Shown piece after piece: positions 43,706 to 52,366 of a DNA stretch of 64,000 bases (position 1 is the stretch's first letter; every line of letters starts with the position of its first letter). Made by a program: the position numbers and the translations under genes. The DNA is from Streptomyces sp. NRRL F-5630. GTDB taxonomy: Bacteria; Actinomycetota; Actinomycetes; Streptomycetales; Streptomycetaceae. The stretch is taken from contig NZ_JOGO01000003.1 in NCBI RefSeq assembly GCF_000719475.1, forward strand, positions 62,001-126,000. Reading direction: 5' to 3'. Below the pieces are notes generated by a model. The model ran no database searches, was not told where the DNA came from, and was given only the letters and a program-made list of their open reading frames with translations.

Positions 43706-45211
43706 TCAGCCCAGCTCGCCCTCGCCCGCCACCTCGATGAGCCGCACGAGGGTGCGCACCGCGCTGCCCGTGCCGCCCTTCGGGGTGTAGCCGTAGGGGG
43801 CGCCCTCGTTGAAGGCCGGGCCCGCGATGTCGAGGTGCGCCCAGCGGATGCCCTCTCCCACGAACTCCTGGAGGAAGAGCCCGGCGGTCAGCCCGCCGCC
43901 CATCCGGCCGCCCACGTTGGCGAGGTCGGCGACGCCGGAGTCCAGCCCCTTGAGCAGCGACTTCGGCAGCGGCATCTCCCAGGACGGCTCGCCCGCCGAC
44001 TCCGACAGCTCGTGCAGCGTCGCGCGGAACTCGTCGTCGTTCGCCATGACGCCGAACATCTCGTTGCCCAGCGCGACCATCATCGCGCCGGTCAGCGTCG
44101 CGACGTCCACGATCACGTCGGGCCCGTCCTCGCTCGCCCGCGCGATCGCGTCGGCCATCACCAGGCGGCCCTCGGCGTCGGTGTTGAGCACCTCGACGGT
44201 CTTGCCGCCGTACATGCGCAGCACGTCGCCCGGGCGGGTCGCCGAACCCGACGGCATGTTCTCGGCCAGCGCGAGCCAGCCGGTGACGTGCGCGGGGACC
44301 TTGAGCTTCGCGGCGGTGAGGACGGAGGCGAGCACCGCGGCGGCGCCGCCCATGTCGCACTTCATCGTCTCGTTGTGCCCGGCGGGCTTGAGCGAGATGC
44401 CGCCCGAGTCGTACGTGATGCCCTTGCCGACGAACGCGAGCGACGCCTTGGCGCGCGCGCCCTTGTACTCGATCTTGACCAGCCGCGGCGGGCGCTGCGA
44501 GCCCTGGCCGACGCCCATGATGCCGCCGAAGCCGCCCTTGGTGAGCGCCTTCTCGTCGAGCACGGTCACCTTGACGCCGTAGTCCTTGGCGAGGCCCTGG
44601 ACGAGCGCGGCGAAGGACTCCGGGTAGAGGTCGTTCGCGGGGGTGTTGACGAGGTCGCGGGCGCGGTTCAGCTCCTCGGCGAGGACCTGTGCGCGCTCGG
44701 CGGCCGCCTTGTGCCCCTTGTCGCGCGGCTTCGCCCCGACGAGGACCACCTCGGCGAGCGGCGCCTTGACGCCCTCGTCGTCCTTGTACGTGGTGAAGGC
44801 GTACGCGCCGAGCAGCGCGCCCTCGCCGATCGCGGCGACGTCGTCCGCGTCGCCCGCGGGCAGCGCGTAGACGGCCTTGGCCTTGCCGGCCAGGGAGCGG
44901 GCGACGACCCCGGCGGCGCGGCGCAGGGTCTCCGTGCCGAAACCGCCCTCGTCCTCCTCGGCGCCGAGGCCCACGGCGATCACGAGCGGCGTCTTGAAGC
45001 CGCTCGGCGCCGCGAGGCGGGTCAGCTCACCCGGCGCACCGGTGGCGCCCAGCGTCTCCAGGAGGTCGGCGAGCTTCCCGTCGTAGCCCTTGTCGACGGC
45101 CTCGGCGCCGGGGGCGAGCCGCGGGCCCTCGTCGTCCTTGACCACACCGACGACGATCGCGTCGGCCCGCAGGCCGGCAACGGCGGCGGTGCTGAGTGTC
45201 AGAGCAGTCAC
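43706..45211 (-). CDS. pepA: Leucyl aminopeptidase (M17 family)
   Basis: A 501-residue two-metal aminopeptidase. The N-terminal macro-like domain is followed by the catalytic domain with FVGKGITYDSGGISLKPAG (metal-binding lysine and aspartate), MKCDMGGAAAV, VEVLNTDAEGRLVMADAIAR (the M17 signature) and GPAFNEGAPYGYTPKGGTG. I chose the GTG at 45211 (VTALTLSTAAV); the frame is open far upstream but that part is the antisense of cob sequence. Its place beside lpd is conserved in Streptomyces, without a known functional reason. Confidence 0.96.
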   Translation of the reverse strand: MTALTLSTAAVAGLRADAIVVGVVKDDEGPRLAPGAEAVDKGYDGKLADLLETLGATGAPGELTRLAAPSGFKTPLVIAVGLGAEEDEGGFGTETLRRAAGVVARSLAGKAKAVYALPAGDADDVAAIGEGALLGAYAFTTYKDDEGVKAPLAEVVLVGAKPRDKGHKAAAERAQVLAEELNRARDLVNTPANDLYPESFAALVQGLAKDYGVKVTVLDEKALTKGGFGGIMGVGQGSQRPPRLVKIEYKGARAKASLAFVGKGITYDSGGISLKPAGHNETMKCDMGGAAAVLASVLTAAKLKVPAHVTGWLALAENMPSGSATRPGDVLRMYGGKTVEVLNTDAEGRLVMADAIARASEDGPDVIVDVATLTGAMMVALGNEMFGVMANDDEFRATLHELSESAGEPSWEMPLPKSLLKGLDSGVADLANVGGRMGGGLTAGLFLQEFVGEGIRWAHLDIAGPAFNEGAPYGYTPKGGTGSAVRTLVRLIEVAGEGELG

Positions 45212-45439
45212 GGTGGTGAAATCTCTCTCTCGTGTCTCGGGGCCTCGGGTGCGCGAAGGCGCCTGCGTGCTCGTGCAGGAGTGACGGCCCGGCGCACGGG
45301 GTCCGATGGGACCGGCGCCGGGGCAGAGCCTACGCTCCGTGACGGCTCTCGCCCATGGCGGCGGGGCCTGCCGCGGACGGGCGACGCGGTGCCGTACGGG
45401 ACGCGGGGCCCCACGCTTCGTCAAGTCCCGCGCCCGGCC

Positions 45440-45512
45440 GCCCACTCGGCGCCGCCCACTCGGCGCCCCCCACTCGGCGCCCCCCACTCGGCGCCCCCCG
45501 CTCAGCGCCCCA
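45440..45512. repeat. Tandem 14-bp repeats running into the cobS stop codon
   Basis: CCCACTCGGCGCC units occur four times at 14- or 15-base spacing, then a fifth, diverged unit CCGCTCAGCGCCCC that contains the cobS stop codon (45502-45504). The array therefore appears to be built from the 3' end of cobS. Confidence 0.75.
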
Positions 45513-46269
45513 GCGCGAGGACCACCAGTGCCGCCGTCGCGGCCGTCTCCTCGATGCCGCCGAAGACGTCCCCCGTCACCCCGCCGAAACGCCGCACACA
45601 GTGCCGAAGGAGCAGTGCCGCTCCCGCCGCGCCCGCGAGCACCGCCGCGCCGAGCCGCACCACCGCCGCTGGGCCCTCGCCGAGCCCGGCCGCCGCGCAC
45701 GCGAGCAGGCACAGCGCCCCCACCCCGTACGCCTCCCGCGGCGGCACCGTGCCCGCCACCGCCGCGCCGAGCCCCTCGGGGCGCGCCGCCGGGATTCCGC
45801 GCCGCGCCGCGAGCGTCATCGCGAGCCGCCCCGTCACCCCCGCGACCGCCGCGCCCAGCGCGCCCTGGGCCCAGCCGAGCCCGTACAGCCGGTCCAGGAC
45901 CGCGCACTGGGCGAGGAGCACGAGCAGCAGGGTCACGACCCCGAAGGGCCCGATGTCCGAGCGCTTCATGATCGCGAGCGCGTCGGCGGCCGGTTTCCCG
46001 CTCCCGAGCCCGTCGGCCGTGTCCGCGAGCCCGTCCAGGTGCAGCCCCCGCGTCAGCACCGCCGGTACGGCCACGCTCGCGACCGCCGCGAGCGGCGCGC
46101 CCGCGCCGAGCGCGCTCAGCGCCCCGCCGAGCGCCGCCGCGCAGAGCCCCACCACGAGCCCGGCGAGCGGCGCCCACAGCATCCCCGCGCGCGCGGCGCC
46201 GCGATCCCAGCGCCGCACCCGCACCGGCAGCACGGTGAGGGTCCCGAAAGCGAAACGTATGCCGTCCAT
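45502..46269 (-). CDS. cobS: Adenosylcobinamide-GDP ribazoletransferase
   Basis: A 255-residue membrane enzyme that joins adenosylcobinamide-GDP to alpha-ribazole in the last steps of cobalamin synthesis. The family start IRFAFGTLTVLPVRVRRWD, the motif LHLDGLADTADGLGSGK with the metal-binding Asp residues, AIMKRSDIGPFGV and FGGVTGDVFGGIEE are all present, with several membrane helices between. No ribosome site precedes the ATG at 46269. It follows cobT on the same strand with about 116 bases between. Confidence 0.95.
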   Translation of the reverse strand: MDGIRFAFGTLTVLPVRVRRWDRGAARAGMLWAPLAGLVVGLCAAALGGALSALGAGAPLAAVASVAVPAVLTRGLHLDGLADTADGLGSGKPAADALAIMKRSDIGPFGVVTLLLVLLAQCAVLDRLYGLGWAQGALGAAVAGVTGRLAMTLAARRGIPAARPEGLGAAVAGTVPPREAYGVGALCLLACAAAGLGEGPAAVVRLGAAVLAGAAGAALLLRHCVRRFGGVTGDVFGGIEETAATAALVVLALGR

Positions 46270-46385
46270 GGGGGGATTTTCGCAGGTCCGGGGAGCGCGG
46301 ACGGGCACCCTCGGGCCCCCTCGCCGTGCTCCGCCCGCCCCGCCGCCGACCGCCCCCGCCGTCCACCGGCGGGCGCGCGCGGGGT

Positions 46386-47462
46386 TCACTCGTCCGTGTC
46401 GGTGCTCTCCGACTCCTCCGCACGCACGGGGAGTTCGGCCGTCAGCGAGGCGGCGGCGCGCACCAGCGGCAGCGAGAGCAGCGCCCCCAGCCCCTCACCG
46501 AGCCGCACCCCCTGGTCCAGCAGCGGTTCGAGCGCCATCCGGTCGAGCGCCTTGGCCTGCGCGGGCTCCCCGCTCGTGTGCCCGGCGAGCCACCAGTCGG
46601 GCGCGCGGAACGCGGCCCGCTGCGCGACGAGCGCGCACGCGGCCGAGACGACACCGTCGAGGATCACCGGGGTACGGCGCACCGCGCACTGGAGCAGGAA
46701 GCCCGTCGTCGCCGCGAGGTCCGCGCCGCCCACGGCCGCGAGGAGCGCGAGCTGGTCCCCGAGCACGGGGCGGGCCCGGCGCAGCGCGTCCCTGATCGCC
46801 GCGCACTTGCGCATCCACGTGAGGTCGTCGATCCGCTCGCCGCCGCGCCCCGTGACGATCGAGGCGTCGACTCCGCACAGCGCCGCCACGAGGGTGCCCG
46901 CGGCCGTCGTGCCGCCCACGCTCACGTCCCCGAGCACCACGAGGTCCGTGCCCGCGTCCGCCTCCTCGTCGGCGACGGCCATCCCGGCCCGTACCGCCGC
47001 CTCGGCCTCCTCGATCGTGAGCGCGTCCTCGCGGTCGATCCGCCCCGAGGCGCGCCGCACCCGGTGCCGCGTCACCTCGGCGGGCAACTCGGCGGGGTCG
47101 CAGTCGAGCGAGACGTCCACGACGCGTACGGGCACGTCCTGTGCCCGCGCGAGCACGGCGACGGGCGCCGTGCCGTCGAGCACGGACCGCACGAGCGCCG
47201 AGGCGCCCCCGGCGGGCCGCCGCGAGACGCCCGCAGCGGCGATCCCGTGATCCCCGGCGAACACCACGACACGGGGCCGTCGCACGGGCGCGACGGGCAC
47301 GGCGGACTGCGCGGCGGACAACCACTCGCCGAGCACGTCGAGCCGCCCGAGCGCCCCCTGGGGCACCGTCAGCCGCGCGCGCCGCTCCTCGGCGGCCCGG
47401 CGCACCTTGCCCTCGGGCCGCTCGATGAGATCGGAGAAGTCGTCGAGATCAATGGGGCTCAT
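46386..47462 (-). CDS. cobT: Nicotinate-nucleotide-dimethylbenzimidazole phosphoribosyltransferase
   Basis: A 358-residue enzyme making alpha-ribazole phosphate, the lower-ligand precursor of cobalamin. Family segments: PQGALGRLDVLGEWLSAAQS, VVVFAGDHGIAAAGVSRRPA, LVVLGDVSVGGTTAAGTLVA, RGGERIDDLTWMRKC and PVILDGVVSAACALVAQ; the general-base glutamate lies in the C-terminal RLGEGLGALLSLPLV. A TACTGT hexamer seven bases before the ATG, with no ribosome site, suggests a leaderless transcript starting at the gene itself. Confidence 0.95.
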   Translation of the reverse strand: MSPIDLDDFSDLIERPEGKVRRAAEERRARLTVPQGALGRLDVLGEWLSAAQSAVPVAPVRRPRVVVFAGDHGIAAAGVSRRPAGGASALVRSVLDGTAPVAVLARAQDVPVRVVDVSLDCDPAELPAEVTRHRVRRASGRIDREDALTIEEAEAAVRAGMAVADEEADAGTDLVVLGDVSVGGTTAAGTLVAALCGVDASIVTGRGGERIDDLTWMRKCAAIRDALRRARPVLGDQLALLAAVGGADLAATTGFLLQCAVRRTPVILDGVVSAACALVAQRAAFRAPDWWLAGHTSGEPAQAKALDRMALEPLLDQGVRLGEGLGALLSLPLVRAAASLTAELPVRAEESESTDTDE

Positions 47463-47548
47463 TCGCCAGACAGTACCGAAACCGGAGCGGCCGCCCCCCA
47501 GCCCCTCCGGCGTTCGCGGCGCGGGGTCCGGGGCCGGGCCCCGCGAGG

Positions 47549-48790
47549 TCACCCCGGCAGAGGGAGCACCCTCCCGGCCACGACGAGCACCACTTCCTCG
47601 CACTCACCGGAAACCCCCGCGTTCACCCGCCCCAACTCGTCCCGGTACCTGCGTCCCGAAGCGGTCGCGGGCACCACTCCCGACCCCACCTCGTTGGAGA
47701 CGAGCACCACCCGCCGCCGTGTGCGGCGCACGGCTTCGACCAGCTCCGCCACCCGCTTGCGCAGGGTGTCGCGCCCCCCGCCCGCCCACGCCGTGTCGTC
47801 CCAGGCGTCGACCGCGTCCATCGCGTCGGTGAGCCACAGCGAGAGGCAGTCGACGAGCAGCGGCGGCCCCTCCTCGGCGAGGAGCGGCACGAGGTCGCAG
47901 GTCTCGGCGGTCCGCCAGCTCGCCGGTCGCCGCTCGCGGTGCGCGCCGACCCGCTCGGCCCACTCGGGGTCGCCCGCGCGCGTGCCGCCCGTCGCCACGT
48001 ACAGCACGTCCGGGTACGTCTCCAGGCGGCGCTCCGCCTCGACGGACTTGCCCGAGCGGGCGCCGCCGAGGACGAGGGTGCGGCGCGGGACGCGCGGGGC
48101 GCGGTAGGGGCGCTCGTCGCCCGAGAGCTCCCGTACGCCGGTGCCGGGCACCGGACGGGTCCGCACGGTCGTGCCGTCGGGCACCGCGCGCGCCCCGGCG
48201 GCGGCGAGGCGCCGGGTGAGCTCGGCGCCCTGGGGGACGTCGTGGTCGAGGTGGACGGCGAGGAGCACCGTGTCCTCGCCGATCGCGCCCACGCCCCGCA
48301 GCCGCGCGACGGCGTCGGGGCGGCCCGTCACGTCCATCACGACCGTGTCGTACGGGTCCACGCTGCCGCGCGTTCCCGCGACCCCCGCGGCGGGCGGCAG
48401 GTAGAGCAGCCGCTCGCCCTCGGGGCCCGTCACGGCGTACCCGGTCCCCGGGGCGTCCAGGGCGAGGGCGCGCACCCGGTGGCCGCTTATCAGCGCCAGC
48501 TCGCGGCCGTCGGGGACGCGGGCGGGCTGCGGCAGGCCGGGCGGCACCTCGACGGGCGGGCCCTCGTGCGGATGGCTGAGGAGCACCTGCCGCACCCCGC
48601 TCAGCGCGTGGCCCGCGCGGGCGGCGGCGAAGGCGGCGCCCGGGGTCAGGTCGAAGAGCAGCGTCCCGTCGACGAGCAGCGCGGTCGCCGCCCGCGCGCC
48701 CGCGTCCAGGGCGCGGGCGCAGCGGGCGCAGGGGCAGTCGGTCCTGGGCAGTCCGGCGGGGGCGCCGGTGCCGAGCAGAGTCACATCCAC
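47549..48790 (-). CDS. cobU: MBL-fold domain fused to adenosylcobinamide kinase/guanylyltransferase
   Basis: A 413-residue fusion. Residues about 1-230 form a metallo-beta-lactamase-like domain related to PhnP (VTLLGTGAPAGLPRTDCPCA; LLSHPHEGPP; VVMDVTGRPD; LAVHLDHDVPQGAELTRRLA), with only part of the usual HxHxDH set (HPHEGP), so hydrolase activity is doubtful. Residues about 237-413 are a complete CobU: the P-loop LVLGGARSGKSVEAERRL, VLYVATGGTRAGDPEWAERV, a HRERRPASW segment with the guanylylated histidine, LLVDCLSLWLTDAM and VVLVSNEVGSGVVP. CobU phosphorylates and then guanylylates adenosylcobinamide. The same strand carries cobT and cobS downstream. Confidence 0.93.
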   Translation of the reverse strand: MDVTLLGTGAPAGLPRTDCPCARCARALDAGARAATALLVDGTLLFDLTPGAAFAAARAGHALSGVRQVLLSHPHEGPPVEVPPGLPQPARVPDGRELALISGHRVRALALDAPGTGYAVTGPEGERLLYLPPAAGVAGTRGSVDPYDTVVMDVTGRPDAVARLRGVGAIGEDTVLLAVHLDHDVPQGAELTRRLAAAGARAVPDGTTVRTRPVPGTGVRELSGDERPYRAPRVPRRTLVLGGARSGKSVEAERRLETYPDVLYVATGGTRAGDPEWAERVGAHRERRPASWRTAETCDLVPLLAEEGPPLLVDCLSLWLTDAMDAVDAWDDTAWAGGGRDTLRKRVAELVEAVRRTRRRVVLVSNEVGSGVVPATASGRRYRDELGRVNAGVSGECEEVVLVVAGRVLPLPG

Positions 48791-48870
48791 GGTGCTGATT
48801 TTCGCCTGCCCTTCCCCGTGGCGCCCGTCCGGCTACGCTTCGGGGAGGACCCGGATCATGGAGGCTTTCG

Positions 48871-49188
48871 ATGGCGGCATGGACGTGGCGGTTCGAGGAC
48901 GACGAGGGGGCGGAGACCCAGCCCGCCGTACAGCCCGAGGAGTTCACGACGCAGGGGGACGCCGAGTCGTGGCTCGGGGAGCAGTGGCGCGCCCTGCTCG
49001 CCGGCGGTACCGACCGGGTCCACCTGCTGGAGGAGGGCAAGATCGTCTACGGCCCCCTGAGCCTGAGCGAGGCCGCCGCGACGGACGTCTCCGAGCCCGC
49101 CCTGACGGCGGACGAGGAGACGGCCGTCCCCGGCGACCCCCGGCCGGCCGAGCCGGGCCAGGGCCTGGGCATCGGCGGCCTCGGCTGA
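48871..49188 (+). CDS. Small acidic hypothetical protein
   Basis: A 105-residue protein, strongly conserved in style: MAAWTWRFEDDEGAETQPAV, TQGDAESWLGEQWRALLAGG and VHLLEEGKIVYGPLSLSEA, with an acidic, disordered C-terminus. I recognise no domain; the central part could form a small alpha/beta fold. GGAGG lies eight bases before the ATG and a TACGCT -10-like element about 35 bases upstream. It is divergent from the cobU fusion gene. Confidence 0.8.
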   Translation: MAAWTWRFEDDEGAETQPAVQPEEFTTQGDAESWLGEQWRALLAGGTDRVHLLEEGKIVYGPLSLSEAAATDVSEPALTADEETAVPGDPRPAEPGQGLGIGGLG

Positions 49189-49209
49189 GCACCTGGCCGG
49201 GCAGCTGAA

Positions 49210-49298
49210 GGGGGCGGCGGTACGGGGCGGGGGAGCGCGCCCCCTGCCGCCGCCCCGTACCGGGTACGGGAGCGCCCCGCCCCGTACCAGCCGCCCCC
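49210..49298. terminator. Long G/C-rich hairpin between convergent genes
   Basis: GGGGGCGGC-GGTACGGGGCGGGG pairs with CCCCGCCCCGTACC-A-GCCGCCCCC across about 89 bases, interrupted by one bulge. It can serve as a terminator for the small acidic protein gene and for the HtrA-like gene from the other side. Confidence 0.65.
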
Positions 49299-49339
49299 TC
49301 CGGTCCCGGGCCCTCTCGCCGCCGCCCGGGACCTCTCCG

Positions 49340-50404
49340 CTACATCTCGCCCAGCGTGACCCGCGCCGTCTTCTCGTCCCCGTTCCGCGTGTACGTCAAC
49401 TCCACGCGGTCGCCGGGATGTTCGGTGGCCAGGAGGGCGGTCAGCGAGTCGATCGTGGGAAGGCTCTCGTCGCCGAGCCGGGTGAGGATGTCGCCCGCCC
49501 GCAGGCCCGCCTTGTCGGCCGGGCCGTTGTCGCGGACGCTGACGATCGCCACGCCCGCCGGTTCGAGGTCGCGGCCGAGGACGGTGCGGCCCGTGATGCC
49601 GAGCGCCGCGCGCCCCGAGTTCGTGACCTTGCCGTCCTTCACGATCTGGCCCGCGATCGAGCGGACCGTCGCCGCCGGGATCGCGAAGCCGATGCCCGCC
49701 GCCGCGCTCTCGCCCCCGAGACTGGGGTCCCTCGCCGCGAGCGTCGGGATGCCCACGACCTTCCCGTCGAGGTCCACGAGCGCGCCGCCGCTGTTGCCCG
49801 GGTTGATCGCCGCCGAGGTCTGCACCATGTTCGCGATCGTCGCGCCCGTGCCGCCGCCCGAGCGCCCCTCCGTCACCGTGCGGCCGGTCGCCGAGACGAT
49901 GCCCTGCGTCACGGAGGAGGAGAGGCCGAGCGGGGAGCCCATCGCGAGGACGATCTGTCCCACGGAGGTCTTCCCGGAGTCGCCGAAGGAGGCCGCCTTG
50001 AGGCCCTTGGGCGGATTGCTCAGCTTGATCACGGCGAGGTCCTGCTGCGGGTAGCTGCTCACGAGGTCCGCGCTCAGCTCCTGCTCGCCCGTCGCCGTCG
50101 TGACCTTGAAGGACTTCTCGTCGCCGACGACGTGCGCGTTCGTGACGACGTGCCCCTGGCCGTCGTAGACGATGCCCGAGCCGAGCGCGTCCCCCGCGGT
50201 GATCTGCACGACCGAGGGCAAAACGTCCTTGATGACCTTCTGGTAGTCGCTCTGGAGCTGGCTCGACGCGCGCGGCAACCCGGCCCGCTGGGCGCCCGCG
50301 GTCTTCTCGCGGGGGGTCTCGGCCTGGGCCGAGCAGCCGGTGAGCAGGGCGGCGGCGCAGAGCGCGGCAAGCAGGACACGGGGCCGGGCGGAGAGGGAGT
50401 TCAT
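49340..50404 (-). CDS. HtrA/DegP-like S1C serine protease, lipoprotein
   Basis: A 354-residue exported protease. A signal peptide with the lipobox LLTGC predicts lipidation at C24. The trypsin-like domain has the catalytic His in VVTNAHVVGD, Asp in SYPQQDLAVIKL and Ser in NPGNSGGALVDLDG. A single PDZ domain follows at about 262-350 (VLGRDLEPAGVAIVSVRDNG; KAGLRAGDILTRLGDESLP). Such proteases deal with misfolded proteins at the cell surface; the lipobox would hold it on the outer face of the membrane. Confidence 0.94.
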   Translation of the reverse strand: MNSLSARPRVLLAALCAAALLTGCSAQAETPREKTAGAQRAGLPRASSQLQSDYQKVIKDVLPSVVQITAGDALGSGIVYDGQGHVVTNAHVVGDEKSFKVTTATGEQELSADLVSSYPQQDLAVIKLSNPPKGLKAASFGDSGKTSVGQIVLAMGSPLGLSSSVTQGIVSATGRTVTEGRSGGGTGATIANMVQTSAAINPGNSGGALVDLDGKVVGIPTLAARDPSLGGESAAAGIGFAIPAATVRSIAGQIVKDGKVTNSGRAALGITGRTVLGRDLEPAGVAIVSVRDNGPADKAGLRAGDILTRLGDESLPTIDSLTALLATEHPGDRVELTYTRNGDEKTARVTLGEM

Positions 50405-50455
50405 GGCCCGGATTATGCGGACGCGGGCGGTTCCGTACGGGCGGCGCGCGGCCGC

Positions 50456-51268
50456 TCAGCCCCGTACCCCGCACAGATGCAGCAGCGCCGCGACGCGGCG
50501 GTAGGGATCGGTGCGGCCCGCGCGGTCCTCGACGGCGAGGATGCGGTCGAACTCCTCGGCGCGGGGCGGGGCGGCGTGCGCCGGACAGCTGTCGGTGAAG
50601 ACGCGGACGCCGTACCAGGCGGCGAGCGGCGCGCCGATCCCGCCGAGGGTCTGGCTGAGGCGGCCGAGCCGGTCGGCCCGTACCGTGCGGCCCCCGCTGT
50701 CGTGCGTGAGGGGCGAGTCGAAGGCGGCGAGCGCCGTGTCCCAGTCGCCGTCGAGGCCGGGGCGCAGCGCGAGCGCGTCCGCGTTCCGCACGAGCAGCGA
50801 GAGCAGCCCGCCGGGGGCGAGGACCCGCGCGAGCCCCGCGAGGACCGCGTCGGGCTCCTCGACGTGCATGAGGACCCCGTGGCACAGGACGACGTCGAAG
50901 CTGCCCGGGGTGAAGTGTGCTCCGGTCCTGGTGCTCTCGGCCTCCAGGAGCCGTACCCGTTCCCGCACCTGCGGCGCCTCGGAGGCGAGGACGGCGCGGA
51001 CCGCCGTCAGCAGCTCGGGGTCGGACTCCATGCCCGTGACCTCGTGCCCGGCGCGCGCGAGCCGCAGCGCCTGCGTGCCCTGCCCCGTGCCGACGTCGAG
51101 GACGCGCAGCCGGCGCCCGGCGGGGAAGGCGGCGGCGAGGCGCTCGTCGAGCTGGCGCGCGACGAGGACCTGGCGCACCGCGCCCGCCACCCCGCCGAGC
51201 GCGCGCAGCCACAGCTCGGTGGGGGAAGCCTCGCGCGAGGCGCCGCGCTGCCCGGGGACGCCGCCCAC
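50456..51268 (-). CDS. Class I SAM-dependent methyltransferase
   Basis: A 270-residue protein with the SAM-binding motif LRVLDVGTGQGTQALRLARA, the acidic residue after the second strand (VTGMESDPELL), SFDVVLCHGVLMHVEEPDAV and LAPGGLLSLLVRNADALALR. The C-terminal part is similar to SmtA/CmoM-like enzymes of actinomycetes. The methyl acceptor is unknown. The GTG at 51268 gives the longest form; the first 15 residues are weakly supported. Confidence 0.88.
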   Translation of the reverse strand: MGGVPGQRGASREASPTELWLRALGGVAGAVRQVLVARQLDERLAAAFPAGRRLRVLDVGTGQGTQALRLARAGHEVTGMESDPELLTAVRAVLASEAPQVRERVRLLEAESTRTGAHFTPGSFDVVLCHGVLMHVEEPDAVLAGLARVLAPGGLLSLLVRNADALALRPGLDGDWDTALAAFDSPLTHDSGGRTVRADRLGRLSQTLGGIGAPLAAWYGVRVFTDSCPAHAAPPRAEEFDRILAVEDRAGRTDPYRRVAALLHLCGVRG

Positions 51269-51438
51269 CTGGTGCGGGAGGGGCGGCGGAGTGTCACCAC
51301 CCGCCGCCCGCGCCTCGCCGTCCGTACGCCCTTGCGCCGGGTGTCGCGTGTGCCCCTGCCCGGCGAGGCCCCTGCGCCCCTGCCCCGGGTAACCGTCGAA
51401 ACCGTCGAAGTGCGCGGAGTATCCGGAAGGGGCAGTAC

Positions 51439-52032
51439 TCAGGGCCTCTCCCCGCGCTTCACCTGGGGCTTGGGCAGCCGCAGCCGCCGCATCTGGAGGG
51501 TGCGCATGAGCGCGTAGGCGACCGCGCCCTTGTGGCGGTCGTCGGGGAAGCGCGTGTTCAGCTCCTTGCGCAGGCCGAAGGCCAGGCGCAGCGAGTCACC
51601 CGCGATCAGGACGATCAGCAGCAGCCAGCACAGCAGCGCGACGCTCTGGAGCGCGCCGACGCGCACCATGCTGAGGACGAGGATCACGACGGCGGCGGGC
51701 AGGAACCACTCGGCGACGACGCGGCGCGAGTCCACGTAGTCGCGGGCGAACTTGCGCACCCGGCCCTTGTCGCGGACGGGCAGGTACCGCTCGTCGCCGC
51801 TGTCCATCGCCTCCCGCTGCTTCTGGAGCGCGACCCGCCGTGCCTCGCGCTGCCGCTTGGCGGCCTCCTTGCGCGACATCGGCGTCGTGGTCACGCCGCG
51901 GCGCGGGCCCTGGGCCTCGCTCCGCTTCGGCGTGGGGCGGCCCTTGGGCGCCTGAGGGTCTCTGGGCAGCTTGGAGTCGGTCACCGGCGCGGAGGCGGGT
52001 GCCTTCTCATCCTTCGTACGGCTACGGAACAC
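51439..52032 (-). CDS. DUF3043 membrane protein
   Basis: A 197-residue protein with a charged N-terminal half (MSRKEAAKRQREARRVALQK; RYLPVRDKGRVRKFARDYVD) and two membrane helices (FLPAAVVILVLSMVRVGALQ and LLCWLLLIVLIAGDSL) before FGLRKELNTRFPDDRHKGAV. It matches DUF3043, a family of unknown function limited to actinobacteria. I chose the GTG at 52032 (VFRSRTKDEK); TACCCT nine bases upstream and no ribosome site suggest a leaderless or near-leaderless transcript. Confidence 0.9.
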   Translation of the reverse strand: MFRSRTKDEKAPASAPVTDSKLPRDPQAPKGRPTPKRSEAQGPRRGVTTTPMSRKEAAKRQREARRVALQKQREAMDSGDERYLPVRDKGRVRKFARDYVDSRRVVAEWFLPAAVVILVLSMVRVGALQSVALLCWLLLIVLIAGDSLRLAFGLRKELNTRFPDDRHKGAVAYALMRTLQMRRLRLPKPQVKRGERP

Positions 52033-52288
52033 AAAACCCAAGGGTAAGGGGTAGCGGCGCATGGGCGGGGGCCGTACGGGGAACGATCCCGCAACGCCGC
52101 GCGTCCGCATAAGCGGGCACAGCGGGGATTTACCGGGGAATTCCGGCCGCCGGGAGCGGGCCGCGGGTGCGGGGAGGAACCGGGCGGTTGCCGGACGCAA
52201 GCGGGGCGGCTACTCCTCACGCCTGAGGAACACGGGGCGCCAGTCGTTCTTGGGGAGGAGCGGAAAGGCGCCCGGACAGTGCGGTAAT

Positions 52289-52314
52289 AGACCCAGGGCC
52301 CGTACTGTGGGTCT
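52289..52314. promoter_or_regulatory. Inverted repeat over the probable pspA promoter
   Basis: AGACCCA-N12-TGGGTCT, perfect 7-bp arms, with a TACTGT -10-like hexamer (52303-52308) inside the spacer and right arm. It lies about 55 bases upstream of the pspA start, so a repressor bound here would block transcription. Confidence 0.5.
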
Positions 52315-52366
52315 TGTTGGAAGTGCAGGAGAGCCGAAGGCCGTCAGAAGGGGGCGCGCGAAGCCC

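Noticed and set aside
45440..45512. A CRISPR array
   Set aside because: The units are 14-15 bases with no spacers and no cas genes; it is a simple tandem repeat derived from the cobS 3' end.
48791..48870. A cobalamin riboswitch upstream of the cob genes
   Set aside because: The spacer ahead of the cobU fusion is only 80 bases and the one ahead of cobT 86 bases, too short for the element, and no B12-box-like sequence is visible.
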